Assembly (NCBI GenBank): GCA_003339415.1
Contig: PDHQ01000001.1
Span: 462,167-526,166, forward strand
Direction of reading: 5' to 3'
Origin: Ophiocordyceps camponoti-saundersi (nom. inval.)
Taxonomy: Eukaryota > Ascomycota > Sordariomycetes > Hypocreales > Ophiocordycipitaceae
Length of the DNA: 64,000 nt
Each line of letters begins with the position of its first letter. Position 1 is the stretch's first letter. Positions 1 to 10,850 of the stretch are shown here, piece after piece. Both the position numbers and the translations under genes were made by a program. The notes under the pieces were generated by a model. The model saw nothing but the letters and a program-made list of their open reading frames with translations, ran no database searches and was not told where the DNA came from.

Positions 1-66
1 CTCGCTGCTCCGAGGTGGGCGTCACTGTTATCCTCTAACTTCACCTTGTTAACTACTCCGTAACTA

Positions 67-175
67 CGGAGGCCGCCTTCAAAACTCCTTGCCCAGCCAC
101 CCAAATAACCCCTGTCGGAAAAAAGTAAATATGCATACAAATTAGCAGGGGGGGTACTTCTGCGCTACGTAGCCC
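67..175 (+). repeat. Left terminal inverted repeat of the Tc1-like element
   Basis: This 109-bp block, starting cggaggccgccttc, is the reverse complement of 1818-1926 with one visible difference (a C/T position in the middle). Transposase binding sites are expected here, but none is recognisable by eye. Confidence 0.93.
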
Positions 176-264
176 GTTAAGCACACCGCTTGACGCCCTT
201 TTCCTGCCTGCCTGCCCAAGGAAGGCTGTTACTGCCCAAAGACGGCCAAAAATGACGGATAAAA

Positions 265-502
265 GAGGCTCAAAGAAGGCCATCTCTGCCTGCCTCGAGA
301 GGGTCAAAAGAAGGGTATTTTGCCTGCCTCAAGAGGGTCAAAAGAAGGGTATTTTGCCTGCCTTAAGAGGGTCAAAAGAAGGGTATTTTGCCTGCCTCGA
401 GAGGGTCAAAAGAAGGGTATTTTGCCTGCCTTAAGAGGGTCAAAAGAAGGGTATTTTGCCTGCCTGAAGAGAGCCAAAAGAAGGGTATTTTGCCTGCCTC
501 CA
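265..502 (+). repeat. 34-bp minisatellite, seven copies, inside the transposon
   Basis: Seven consecutive 34-bp units begin at 265, 299, 333, 367, 401, 435 and 469. The first and last are the most diverged; the central five differ mainly in the last few bases. Because 34 is not a multiple of three, all forward frames through the block are open and give a repeated lysine/arginine-rich peptide, an artefact of the repeat. The block ends four bases before the first ATG of the recognisable transposase. There are no unique spacers, so this is not a CRISPR-like array. Confidence 0.95.
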
Positions 503-505
503 AAG

Positions 506-1828
506 ATGAAGAGAGATATCGCGACCCGGGCCCTTGTTGTTGTGCTCAAGGCACAAGGCTTGTCAGGGCCTGAGGTCGAGAGCCTCACAGGAATCCCTCG
601 ACGTACGATCAACAGTATTTATTCGAAAGCTCTCGAACGCGGCTTTGAGCCCGATCAACGCCCCTTTGTTCTTCGTGACGAATTTATCGAAGATGGCCCG
701 CGATCTGGGCGTCCGTCGAAGCAGGAAGAAATCCGCGATAATATCGTGGCAAAGGTCCGCCGTGATCGCTACGGCAGGGAGAAAAATTGTATAGATATCG
801 CGGCTGACCTTTAAGATAAAGGATTTAACGTCTCTTCGGTCACTGTATGGCGAGTCCTTCGAAAGGTAGGATTCACTAAAACGAAGCTAATAAGGAAGCC
901 GGGCCTGACGAAGAAGATGAGGCAAGAACGGCTTAACTGGTGCCTCGCGCACGCAGATTAGACTCTCGATGATTGGAAGAAGGTTATTTGGTCGGATAAG
1001 ACGTCTGTCGTTCTGCTGCATCGTCGAGGAGGCTATCGTGTGTGGCGAAAGGCGGATAAGAGGTTTGTTCGAAGCTATATTCGTAAGCGATGGAAGGGAT
1101 CGTCAGAATTTATGTTCTAGGGCTATTTTTCTTACGATCGGAAAGGTCCTGCCTATTGCTGGGCCCTAGAGACCGCTGTAGAGAAAAAAGAAGCCGAAAA
1201 AACGATCGTGAAGCTGAACGAAGAGCTTGAGCCGGTCCTTAAGGAAGAGTGGGAAATAAATAACGGTATGCGCCGATTAAACCTGCGACAGCTACTAGGA
1301 AAGAAGCCTCAATGGCGGTGGAATTCGAAGGTAGGAAAATTATCTCGTAACGCCTTAAAGGGAGGGATTAATTGGTATCGGTATTAGAAGATAATTCTAT
1401 TGCCGCTGCTTTTCCCCTTCGCGAAGGAACTTAACGCTTATTTCGGCGGCGGCGTTCTCGTTTAAGAGGATAAGGCGCCAGCGCATAATCACGCCTTTCA
1501 ACACCACCTTTATCAACTTCACGATATTTAGCGCCTTCTTTAGTGTGCGAATTCGCCGGATTTGAACGCGATCGAGCCTTATTAGGCTTGGATAAAGAGG
1601 CTCACGACGAAGAAAGGCGCCCCGAAGAATAGGCCTGCAGCTATCGCGGCATGGCATGCCGCTTAGGCTGATCTGCCTTAAGAGAAGATACAGGCTTGGA
1701 TCGAACGAATCCCGCGGCATATATAGCAAATTATCGCTCTAGAGGGCGGGAATGAGTATCGTGAAGGGAGGCATCATATTGGAGCCCTAGGAAGGTCAGG
1801 GCAGGAATACGAAGAAGGGGCTACGTAG
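506..1828 (+). pseudogene. Tc1/mariner-type transposase, dead (multiple stops)
   Basis: One frame can be followed without frameshift from the ATG at 506 to a TAG at 1826-1828, 440 residues before decay. The N-terminal part (TGIPRRTINSIY and RSGRPSK) resembles the helix-turn-helix and linker of Tc1-family transposases. Later motifs WSDKT, EDKAPAH and SPDLNAIEPY correspond to the three blocks holding the catalytic D, D and E. I find eleven internal stops (812, 959, 1118, 1385, 1463, 1529, 1541, 1583, 1664, 1679, 1724), all TAA or TAG, as C-to-T or G-to-A changes at CAA, CAG or TGG would give. The usual Glu after the first Asp (WSDE) reads Lys, again a G-to-A change. The pattern indicates decay by RIP rather than indels. 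An upstream extension of the frame runs only through the minisatellite, so I start at 506. Confidence 0.88.
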
Positions 1829-1926
1829 CGCAGAAGTACCCCCCCTGCTAATTTGTATGCATATTTACTTTTTTCCGACAGGGGTTATTTAGGTGGCTGG
1901 GCAAGGAGTTTTGAAGGCGGCCTCCG
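1818..1926 (-). repeat. Right terminal inverted repeat of the Tc1-like element
   Basis: It is the reverse complement of 67-175 and ends ...gaaggcggcctccg before the flanking TA. The natural stop of the transposase frame (TAG at 1826-1828) lies just inside this repeat. Confidence 0.93.
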
Positions 1927-1928
1927 TA

Positions 1929-3299
1929 GAGAGTCAGGATAAGGCAGTTTTCATTTCTTTATTCTATCCGTACTGTCCATACTAGCCTATACTAATGCAT
2001 GTACGTAAATGTATGTATATGCACGATTATGTACGGATACGTGTGTGTGTGTGTGCAGACTGAAGCTGGCTGTCAAGTCAGTCAGCCTGGTCATCTCAAG
2101 TCTAGCAAGCGACGACCCTGCAACTCTAGGCTCTCCGGCATTCACGTACGGATACCCGTCTCTAGGTACAGTACCTATACATATGTACCTACTGAGGCAG
2201 GTAAGCTGCGGGCTCCATGGCCGTGCAATTGGTGTCGGGCAGCAAGCAAGATGCAACAGGTGAGCACATCGTATTCCGTATATACAATACCTAGGTAGGT
2301 ATGTAGATGAGAGAATGTGAGGAGGAGTCAAAAGAAAAAGAGACATCACACACGCACATCTACCGACCTCGGATCGTCCTCTACTCGTATCTCGTTACTG
2401 GCCGTCGGGAATTACATACCACCGTCATGTTCCCATATCGGATGGCGTGAGAGTGAGTCCTCCTCTACCACCACCCCTGTGTTAGTCGTCCCCGCAAAAA
2501 AAAAAAACCACGGCGGTGCGAGATCTGCGTCACTCGAAACAAGGGCACGTCTCAAGTTGCTTTTCCGGGGTCACGTATCCGTATGTATGTATGTATATAT
2601 GTATCTATGAAAGGATACATAGATAGCCTTCAAGAGGAGAGACAAGAAGGGAAAGAAAAGAAGGGGGGGAAAAAAAAGTCTCCTCCTCCGCCCTCTTCCT
2701 CTCTCTTCCCCGTTTTTCCCCCAAACCAGCTAGCTAGCAAAGGGTAACGGGAAAGAAAAAGAGGAACATGACATTTTTCCATTCATTCCTCATCCTCTAA
2801 CCACCATTATATGTATTTCCTCCTTACATGCAGAAGCGTTTCCCTGCTAATATCTTTGGCTACCGTATCGCTTTCGTTCCGCGTCGCGGAGAAACGGGCG
2901 CGGGAAAACGGGGGGGGATGATGATGACGACTCAAATTTCGTAGAACCGGCTTTTTTTTCTTTATGTGTGTGTCTGGGAGGAAACCCCGGTTCGGAGGTT
3001 TTTTTTTTTTTTCAGCTTGACTGGGCTGGTTGTTTATTACCAATGTATCAATGCGTGGGTATAGAGGATGTATCCATACATTCATTCATTCGTCTGCATG
3101 TGTGTTGTGTGCGTATGTATGTACATATGTATGTATGTAAGGATAGATAGGTAGGTGTGTACGGACGTAGTGTATAAATTAAAGGCAAGTTAACAACAGT
3201 TGTATGGATCGTTGCAGCTATGATGGAGTTGGATTTTTTTTCCCTCGGGACGGGATGGTACCGTTACAGTCGCCCCCCTCACTCCCCTTCTATACATAT
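1929..3299. other. Gene-free spacer with GTAT microsatellites
   Basis: This stretch holds scattered tgta/gtat tetranucleotide runs, poly-A and poly-T tracts and short open frames with low-complexity translations. No frame shows a recognisable domain or fungal splice structure. Base composition is normal, with CA and TG dinucleotides present, so unlike the neighbouring blocks it has escaped RIP. Confidence 0.6.
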
Positions 3300-3459
3300 T
3301 GTTATATGATATACCCTATGTCTAGGCTATGCCCCACTTAGGGCTTAAGCCCGGTTAGGTCAGTATATTAGACATACTAAATTAGTATAGAGGGGCTATT
3401 AGAGTTAGACTTAGTATTAGTAATATCACTACCCGATCCGTGATAGCGTACGTGCCTTA
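3300..3459 (+). repeat. 5' LTR of the first copia element
   Basis: It begins TGTTATATGATATACC and aligns without gaps to 8441-8600 at a constant offset of 5,141. Differences are transitions of the RIP type. The expected terminal CA reads TA here (at 3458-3459), but CA in the right copy. Confidence 0.9.
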
Positions 3460-3699
3460 ATAGGTTATACGCCCGTTACGCTAAATTACGCGTTTTTCAC
3501 GATAATAATCGATATTCCTTATAAGAGATCCTATTTAGGATCCGCTTAGCTATAGTAAACGCTATTATATTACCGACGCTACTATTTTAAGTAGGTAATA
3601 TACCTAACCCGGTTTATAGAAGACTATTTTAGCTAAGAAAAGCTAAGATAAGCCTTACTAAGGAAAATATTACTTATTTAGGTAATAAGGAGCTTATTT

Positions 3700-6600
3700 A
3701 AGCTATAAAAAAAAGTTACGATAACTTTATTAAAAAATATAAAAATAGGAGTAATCTTAATAAGTATAGAGAAGCTAAAAGGCTAAGAGAATTAATAGTA
3801 TTAGGAGATATTAATTAGAATAGCGATTAAGTAATTTCGACTATTTCGGTATATTAACGAGCTTAATAGTAGTAAACTTATAAATACGAATATTAAGGCT
3901 ATAGAGAAATAGTAAGATAAGGAAATCTATTACTATTATCTTATTATATATTATTACGAGCTTATAATAATCCTCGGAATTCGCGATAGCGGCTAGAATT
4001 CGAATTAATTAGTATATTAGACTTTTATAGCCGTTAAGAAGAAATATAATATAGCTCTAAGAGTTACTTTTTCGTTAATTATAAAAGAAATATATATTAT
4101 AAAGGCGGAGAACTTTACGATATTCGGTACCTTCGTAAAACGCCTTAATCTTCTATAAAGTTAACTCTACGTTATAATAAAAGAACCTTATAAGGAATAG
4201 TTTATCGGCGCTACGATTAACGCTATTAAAACTATTATACTTTCCCGATATAAAGATTAGATATATAAGCTAGCTAAATAGAAGTCCCCGACGAAGGATA
4301 AGGTTTTAGGTTTTTTCTAAAATTACGCTAAGCTCGTTAATAATAAGAAGAAAGATACCTTTTCCGTAAATTAGAATACGAAAAAGTAAGATAAAAAGTA
4401 AGATAACGCCTAAGGAAGAGGTCGAGGCCGCGGTAAAAGCTATAGCCGCGGAAATTATAGTAGCAGAGCCTCTTCTCCCGCTTAAGAAAGCTAAAAAGGA
4501 CGATATCTTAATTATAGATACTTTATTCCTAAGGGTAATAAGCTTTATAAGGAAGAAAATTACTAGAGGTTATATCTAAAGCTACGCCTACCCCTAAGAG
4601 ATTAGTATTAATAGAAGTAGATTACGGTATTAGAAGCTATTACGAAAGCTAAATAAACGTACGAACTTATAGCTATTAGCCTTAGCGTTACTTAAGATAA
4701 TATTATATATAACTTTAGAGCCGGAGGCTATATATTTAATAACTTAAAATAATTTATCGAGATTTATAAGAATACCGTAATTAACCTTTTTTACGCTACT
4801 AACGGCGGAGATCTATAGCCTTAGGGAGAGGGTAAAGTTAAGATAAACTTACCTAATAATAATTCGATAATTCTATCGTAAGCTTTTTATTACCTTAATA
4901 TTTAAGCGAATTTAATAAGTATAAGCGTTCTAAAGGAAAAGGGCGTTATCGCTAACCTTAAAATAAATTTCCTTATTAAAAGAGGTATTAAAAAGCGTAT
5001 TTACCGTCTTAACGATTAACTTCGAGTTATTCGTACTACCGCTACGGGCGGCGATTAAACCGTAATCGAGGTATTCGCTATTTTGCTATATAAATCGCTA
5101 AGGAAGGGCTTAAAGGCTAATTTTACTATTATATACGAGCGCCTCGTATACGCCGGTAAAGAGAAGGTAACCTTAGCCTATTAGAAGGTAGGGATTCTAA
5201 TCGATAAAAATACTATTAAAGGCTTCTTATATGAGGCCTATTAATTTACTAAAGCCGATATTATAATTAGTAAGGATTCGCTAGTAAAGCTTACGAGGTT
5301 CCTCGATATTATTTTTTAAGATATTATCGAATATAACCTACTAGGAATAGGCGGCGCCCGCTATTCTCTATACGGAATCGACGCCTTTATAAGATTTTAC
5401 TAGACGATAGCTACTAACTTAAAAGGTTAGGCTTTTAAGCTTCTTCGTAGATAGAAAAGATAGGTTAATACCTTTTCTAGAGGAATTCCTATAGCTACGA
5501 TAGCTTTTAATAATATATAGGAGTTTAAGAGCGAGGTAATTAAGGCCTAGGCTTTTTAGGATAGATTCGTTCTACGTTATTCGACCCTATATAACCCTTA
5601 ATAAAACGGTCTTATAGAGAGAGCCGGCAGAACGCTTTTAACGATAATAAGAGCTATTTATCTATATATATAGCTTCCCGTAACCCTCTAGCCGTATTAT
5701 ATATTAATAGCAGCGTATATTGCGAATTTACTACTTACGAAAGGTAAAGAGAGCCCTCTCGAGAAGGTTATAAAGACGCTTAATCTGCCCTATAAATATA
5801 ATATTAGCTACCTATACGCCTAAAGCTATACGGTATATATAATAAAGCTAAAAGAGAAGATCGTAAGGTTAGAGAAAATAGCTCCTCGAGCTTAGAAGGG
5901 TAATCTCGTTAGCATTAAGGGCCTATATAGCTATATCTTTAAGATATAGCTTCCTAATTAAGGAATCGTTATTTAAGTATAAGATATACGCTTTATTAAT
6001 CGTACTAATGCCCCTACTATTAAAAAGAACCTATTAGTCGAATTTAAGGCTTATTTAGAAAAAAAAGGTAAAATTATCGAATTTAAACTTATTATTCTTC
6101 CTTATAGGGAGAAAGAGAAAACTTCCTATAGCTAAACTAGCGGTATTAACGTTTTATAGTCCTTTAATATATTAAGTATTAAATAATTAAGGAAATATTT
6201 AACTACTATAGCTAGATTATTAGATATATCGAATTCGAACGTTTAAGAGGAATTTATAGGGCTATTAAAAGAGCGTTTTAAAACGCCCGAAGGAAACTCT
6301 TCGCACTTTCTCTTACCGAATCCTACGCCTTATCGAGGTAAAGAGGTACCGCGCCCGTTTTTCGATAGGAATACGCTTCTTCGATTAATTAAGGAAGTTA
6401 ATAAAAAGGTATAACTACTACCGATAGCGCCTATAACCTTAAATTTTCCTAGCGGCTAGGTTTACGATACTAATAATCGTAATAATCCTAACGAATTAGC
6501 TAGTAACTTATAGAACCTTCGGCTAACTAATCTAATACCTAAAAAACAACTTTCTTAATATTTACGCAAGCGCGAGGTATTAATACTATCTTTTACCTTA

Positions 6601-8430
6601 ATAGAATTAATATAACGCTATAAGCGTTATTTAATAAAAGAGCTTTACGGCACCGAGCTAATAAAACGTTCGAAGAAGCTTATATAGGCTAATTTAGCTA
6701 GCGTTCTTAAACCCTCTTCGCTATATATTTCCTTCGCTAATAAGGACGAATATATCGATTAGGCGCTTATAATAATTTTCTTAGCTTTAGCTATAGAAAC
6801 CTTTATAAGTTATACCCTAAGTAATTATCGTACTATAAAGAAGCTACCCGAATTTAATAAATATTAGGTGCCCGCGATAAAGAAAGAGCTCGAGAAGCTA
6901 TATTAGAAAGGCGCTTAGGAGCTCGTTCCTAAGCTTTACGATATTAAAACCCTTCTAAGGCGTTAAGTATTTATAGAGAAGCCGATTAAAGGTATAGATC
7001 CGATAGCGAAAGCCCGCTAGGTTATTCGCGGAGATCGCGATCTTATAGATTAACTTATTAAGAACCTATATACTGCTATAGCGTATTAGTTATCCGTACG
7101 AATCTTCCTTACCTTTATTATAATATAAGACCTTAAATAAGTAAAGTTTAATATCGTAAATACTTTTATTAATATTAAATTAAATAAAGATATCTTTATC
7201 GAATAACCTTATAGCTTTAAAAATAAGTCGGGCCGCGTTTACCGACTAAAAAGGGCCCTTTATAGCTATTAAGCTTCGCCGCGCTAGTAGTTCGAGCGTA
7301 TAGCTAAAAATCTAGCTAGTCGCGGATTTAAATAACTTAACTCCGAGTTATACCTTTATCGCTACGCTAATAGTAGCCTCCTTATTCTTTATATAAACGA
7401 TATCCTTCTTATAGTACCGATATAAGTATAGATTAATAATAAGGCTATAATTCTTAACGAATTATATAAAGTTAAATACCTTAGTAAACCTTAAGAATTC
7501 CTTAGCTTAAAGTTTAATCGTAACCGTTAGGCCCGAACTATTCGAGTATATTAAACCTCTTTTACCCGTAAGATTCTTAAGCTATTTAATACTAACGATT
7601 TAAAGCCTACGAAAACGCCGTAGCCGATAAAGTATATAATTCCTTACGATTAGAAAGAGGCTAAGATCGCGATAAAGGCTACGATATAGTAAAAACGAAT
7701 AGGCAGCTTAAATTAGCTAGCCCTAAGTATAAGGCCTAATATTATATATAGCGTTAAGAAGCTATTAAAAGTAAATTCCTATCTAACTTACGCCTATTTA
7801 GCTACGATAAAGTACCTTTTCCGCTATCTACGCGGTATACTATCTCTTAGTATTATATTTAAAGGAGCGGTATATAATAAGGACCTTTAGCTTCGCGTAT
7901 ATTCTAACGTATTATTCGCGGATAATTAGGTAACCTACGCCTTAACGGCCGGGTTTATTATTTTCCTCGCTAGTAGCCCTATCGCGTAGCGCTTAAAGCG
8001 TTAGACCCTTATTACTATAAGTAATATAGAGGCCGAATTTATAGCCCTTACGCCCGCTAAGCTTATAACGATCTAGCTCTCTAACGTTATTCGAAACGCT
8101 AGCTACGAATAAAAAAGGCCTCTCGTAATATTTATTAATAGCTAGAACGTAAGGTTAGCTATAATTAACCCGCTTAATAAGGCACGCACTAAGTATATTA
8201 ATTTATAATATAAATAGATTATCTAGAGGTATTAGATAAGCTTTTTTAATTTATAGTAAATCGGCACGGAAGATATAATTATAGACGGCCTTACGAAAGG
8301 TTTATAAGCGAATAAGTATTAGTAATTCGTACGCTAGCTAAATTTAGCTATGCTAAGGAATAGGGGCGGCTCTAGTAGCCTAAATACTAAGAAATAATAT
8401 TACGATAGTTATTCTTTAGCCTGCCTAGCC
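3700..8430 (+). pseudogene. Copia gag-pol remnant
   Basis: No open frame remains. Read through stops, the last third gives a copia reverse transcriptase: the frame near 7130-7420 contains FIEQPYSFK, GRVYRLKRALY, NLASRGFK and LYINDILL, matching conserved copia blocks (the YVDD active site reads YIND). RNase H follows (ASSPIA and SNIEAEF near 7970-8050). The gag, protease and integrase parts should lie in 3700-7000, but I recognise no firm motif there. Stops are TAA/TAG from CAA/CAG/TGG. The exact start and end of the former reading frame are not determined. Confidence 0.8.
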
Positions 8431-8440
8431 TTAGGGGCGG

Positions 8441-8600
8441 TATTATATAATATACCCTATATCTAGGCTATACCCTACTTAGGGCTTAAGCCCGGTCAGG
8501 TTAGTATGTTAGATATACTAAATTAGTATAGAGGGGCTACTAGAGTTAGACTTAGCATTAGCAATATCACTGCCCGATCCGTGACAGCGTGCGTGCCTCA
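8441..8600 (+). repeat. 3' LTR of the first copia element
   Basis: It aligns base for base to 3300-3459. Its first dinucleotide is TA where the left copy has TG, a G-to-A change; its last dinucleotide CA is intact at 8599-8600. It follows directly after the purine tract at 8434-8440. Confidence 0.9.
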
Positions 8601-10553
8601 ATATATATGTATATATAGATGTATATATAGGTACGCATTGTCGACGACGACGGAGACTATATAAGTGATAATATAAAGATGGATAAGAAGAAGGAGGAGG
8701 AGGAGGAGGAGGAGGAGGAGAAGACGATGTTTTGCGGGGGTTTCTCCTTTAACAGATTCAGATGGTGTCTCCCCTCTACCATATGTATGTATTCCCCTCC
8801 CCCCCCTTGCATGTCATCTGCGTTGTACGGATACTTGTATCTACATACATACATACTTACATTCATCTACCCATGTCGGTACGGCCAGTGGATGAATTGG
8901 GTACTAGGAGGGTTACATGCTCTAATGTGGGTGATTCATCACCTCTCATCTGCACCATGGTGGATGAGACTCAGTCAATCACTTTACATACTGCATTGTA
9001 TGTATGTATGTATACATATATGTATGTATGATGTAAGAGAGTTGCCCTGCTCGACAAAATGCTACTTCACCCTGACTGTTGTAATACCCGATGCTTGTAT
9101 CTGTATACCTACTTTTAAAAAGCGAGGCCGATAGAAACGGTACTCGAGCAGAAGAGAGTTGTGTTTGTACATATGTATGTAGTATGTATAAACTTGCTTC
9201 ATCCGGATAACAGTATACATACGGATACATGATCATACAAACATACATACCTAGGTACACACTATATGTCAGTCATTATAGACACATATATACATACATA
9301 CATACATACATACATACGCGGCACTCGGGGCGCGGGATGCGACGGAGTGTCAGGGAAGCCAAAGCCAGACCGGGGGGGGGTTGAGGGAGACCCCGAGGCG
9401 GAACTGATGGGGGGACTGTCAGCTTCGATAGACAAGTCTCCGTAATCGTTTGGGTAATCGGGGCTGGAAAGGATGACGCGGCGAAGCGAAAGAGACGAGA
9501 CAGACCGACTTGACCTGTCTCGACACACACGACACGACTGTCTTTCCTCGTCTCGCAAGGGTTGCCCTACATAGTATGTGTGTATGTATGTATGTATGTG
9601 TATGCATGTGTAGGTGGTATGTGTGAAGTAGCATGTATGTAATGTATGTGTTTCCCTCCTGGGTAAAGAGGTACAGATATAGTTGGAGAGGTAGAGAATA
9701 GGGGGAAGAAGGTAAAAAAAAAAACAAAGAAGATGCCGCGGTGGTTTGGAGAAGGTGATGTGTGTGTCAGTGTCAGTACCGGATCTTGGACTAAAATAGG
9801 TACCTAGACAACATCATCAGGTGCTATACTCTATGTGTAGTACATATAAAACACATAACCTCTCTCTCTAGTCTCCTACAACACGGTATAATAAGAAGAA
9901 AGGAAAAGACCTATGTATGTATATGTATGTCTAAACTCTTATATCTCGGGCCAACGAGCCCAAGGATCTACATATGGACGAGTACAGCATGCAGGAGGGG
10001 AAGTATGTATAATGTAACGTATAGTATATAGTATACGGATATAATACGATGGAATAAAAGATGGGACGGAAATTTTACTTCTTTCTTTCTTTCTTCCACT
10101 TCTCTGGAAAAAATCGCCTTTTCGTCCGAACTGTCTCCTCCCAGCCCTGGGTTTAGGGCACGGGTATGCCACACTCATACGACTACACATCTACCCTACA
10201 CATGGTTCTGCGATGAAAAAAAATATCCGTAACAGCATATGTACATACTGTAGTCACACCACCGGTTTAACCCTGGCCAGGGTTGTGTGTGTGTAAAGTC
10301 GCGCAGCTGTCCGGATCGATGGGGGGTGGAGAGAGAGAGAGAGAGAGAGGGAGGCGCATTTTGATCCGAATACCCTGCAGATATGTATATCCGGAGATGG
10401 CTACTCCTGAGTCCTGCTGCATGTGCTTGACAAGCTATATCTCAACCTCTTTACGCAAAAGAAAGAAGGATGACGATGTCGAGGACGGAGAGAGCAGCTC
10501 TAGGACTGTCAACTCCTGTCCGTACATACATACATACATATATATATATATAT
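8601..10553. other. Gene-free spacer with CATA/GTAT microsatellites
   Basis: The stretch separates the two AT-rich retrotransposon blocks. It holds several catacatacata or gtatgtatgt runs (for example 8998-9030, 9280-9317, 9580-9610), a GAG-repeat at 8690-8720 and a (TA)n run at 10537-10553. Short frames here translate to tyrosine-, histidine- or serine-rich low-complexity peptides with no domain. CA and TG are at normal levels. Confidence 0.6.
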
Positions 10554-10850
10554 TGTCAGATAAGGAGGAGGCGTGCAAATTATATTAATTAATATACTTA
10601 CCCTCTCTAAACGGAGGGAATTATCGTTATCTTTATATATATAATAAGAACTATCCGTATCTGCCTTTTTAGCTATAATACCCTTATAAATAAGCCTTTA
10701 TTCCTATATTCTATATATTACCCTAGATATAGCTTTTTTTCCTAATAAGAATTCCGTTTCCTAGGCTACGGATTTATTACTATAATACCTATACGCCTTA
10801 AGGGATAATAAAATATACGCCTAACTTACCCTTATCTTAGCCCTCTAATA
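10554..10850 (-). repeat. LTR of the outer copia element (left; 3' LTR in its orientation)
   Basis: It matches 28406-28702 along 297 bp with transitions only, as far as I can see. It starts TGTCAGATAAGG directly after a (TA)n microsatellite. Confidence 0.92.

Larger units (their letters stand above)
67..1926 (+). mobile_element. Tc1/mariner-like DNA transposon, inactivated
   Basis: The element is 1,860 bp long and flanked on both sides by the dinucleotide TA (65-66 and 1927-1928), the usual Tc1/mariner target duplication. The first and last 109 bp are inverted repeats that differ at about one position by eye. Between them lie a 34-bp minisatellite and a single transposase frame with many stops. 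Family placement rests on the TA target site, the N-terminal helix-turn-helix-like region and the D...D...E-type motifs in the frame. Intact ends with a dead transposase mean it could only be moved by a transposase supplied from another copy. Confidence 0.9.
3300..8600 (+). mobile_element. Ty1/copia LTR retrotransposon, RIP-degraded
   Basis: A 160-bp direct repeat (3300-3459 and 8441-8600) bounds a 5.3-kb AT-rich block. A purine tract (ggggcgg) sits immediately before the right copy, as expected for plus-strand priming on the + strand. Internal translation, ignoring stops, shows copia pol features in the expected order: a reverse transcriptase region with GRVYRLKRALY and YINDILL (active site YVDD-like, 7390-7401), then an RNase H end with SNIEAEFIAL near 8020. 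CA and TG are nearly absent while CG is common. I could not settle the target duplication: 3295-3299 is catat and the right flank is a TA repeat. Confidence 0.92.

Noticed and set aside
265..502. Regular 34-bp repeats, CRISPR-like at first sight
   Set aside because: The units are directly adjacent with no unique spacers and lie inside a DNA transposon.
3295..8606. A 5-bp target duplication for the first copia element
   Set aside because: The left flank (catat) and the right flank (atata) do not match at the LTR ends, and the site is a TA repeat, so no duplication can be called.
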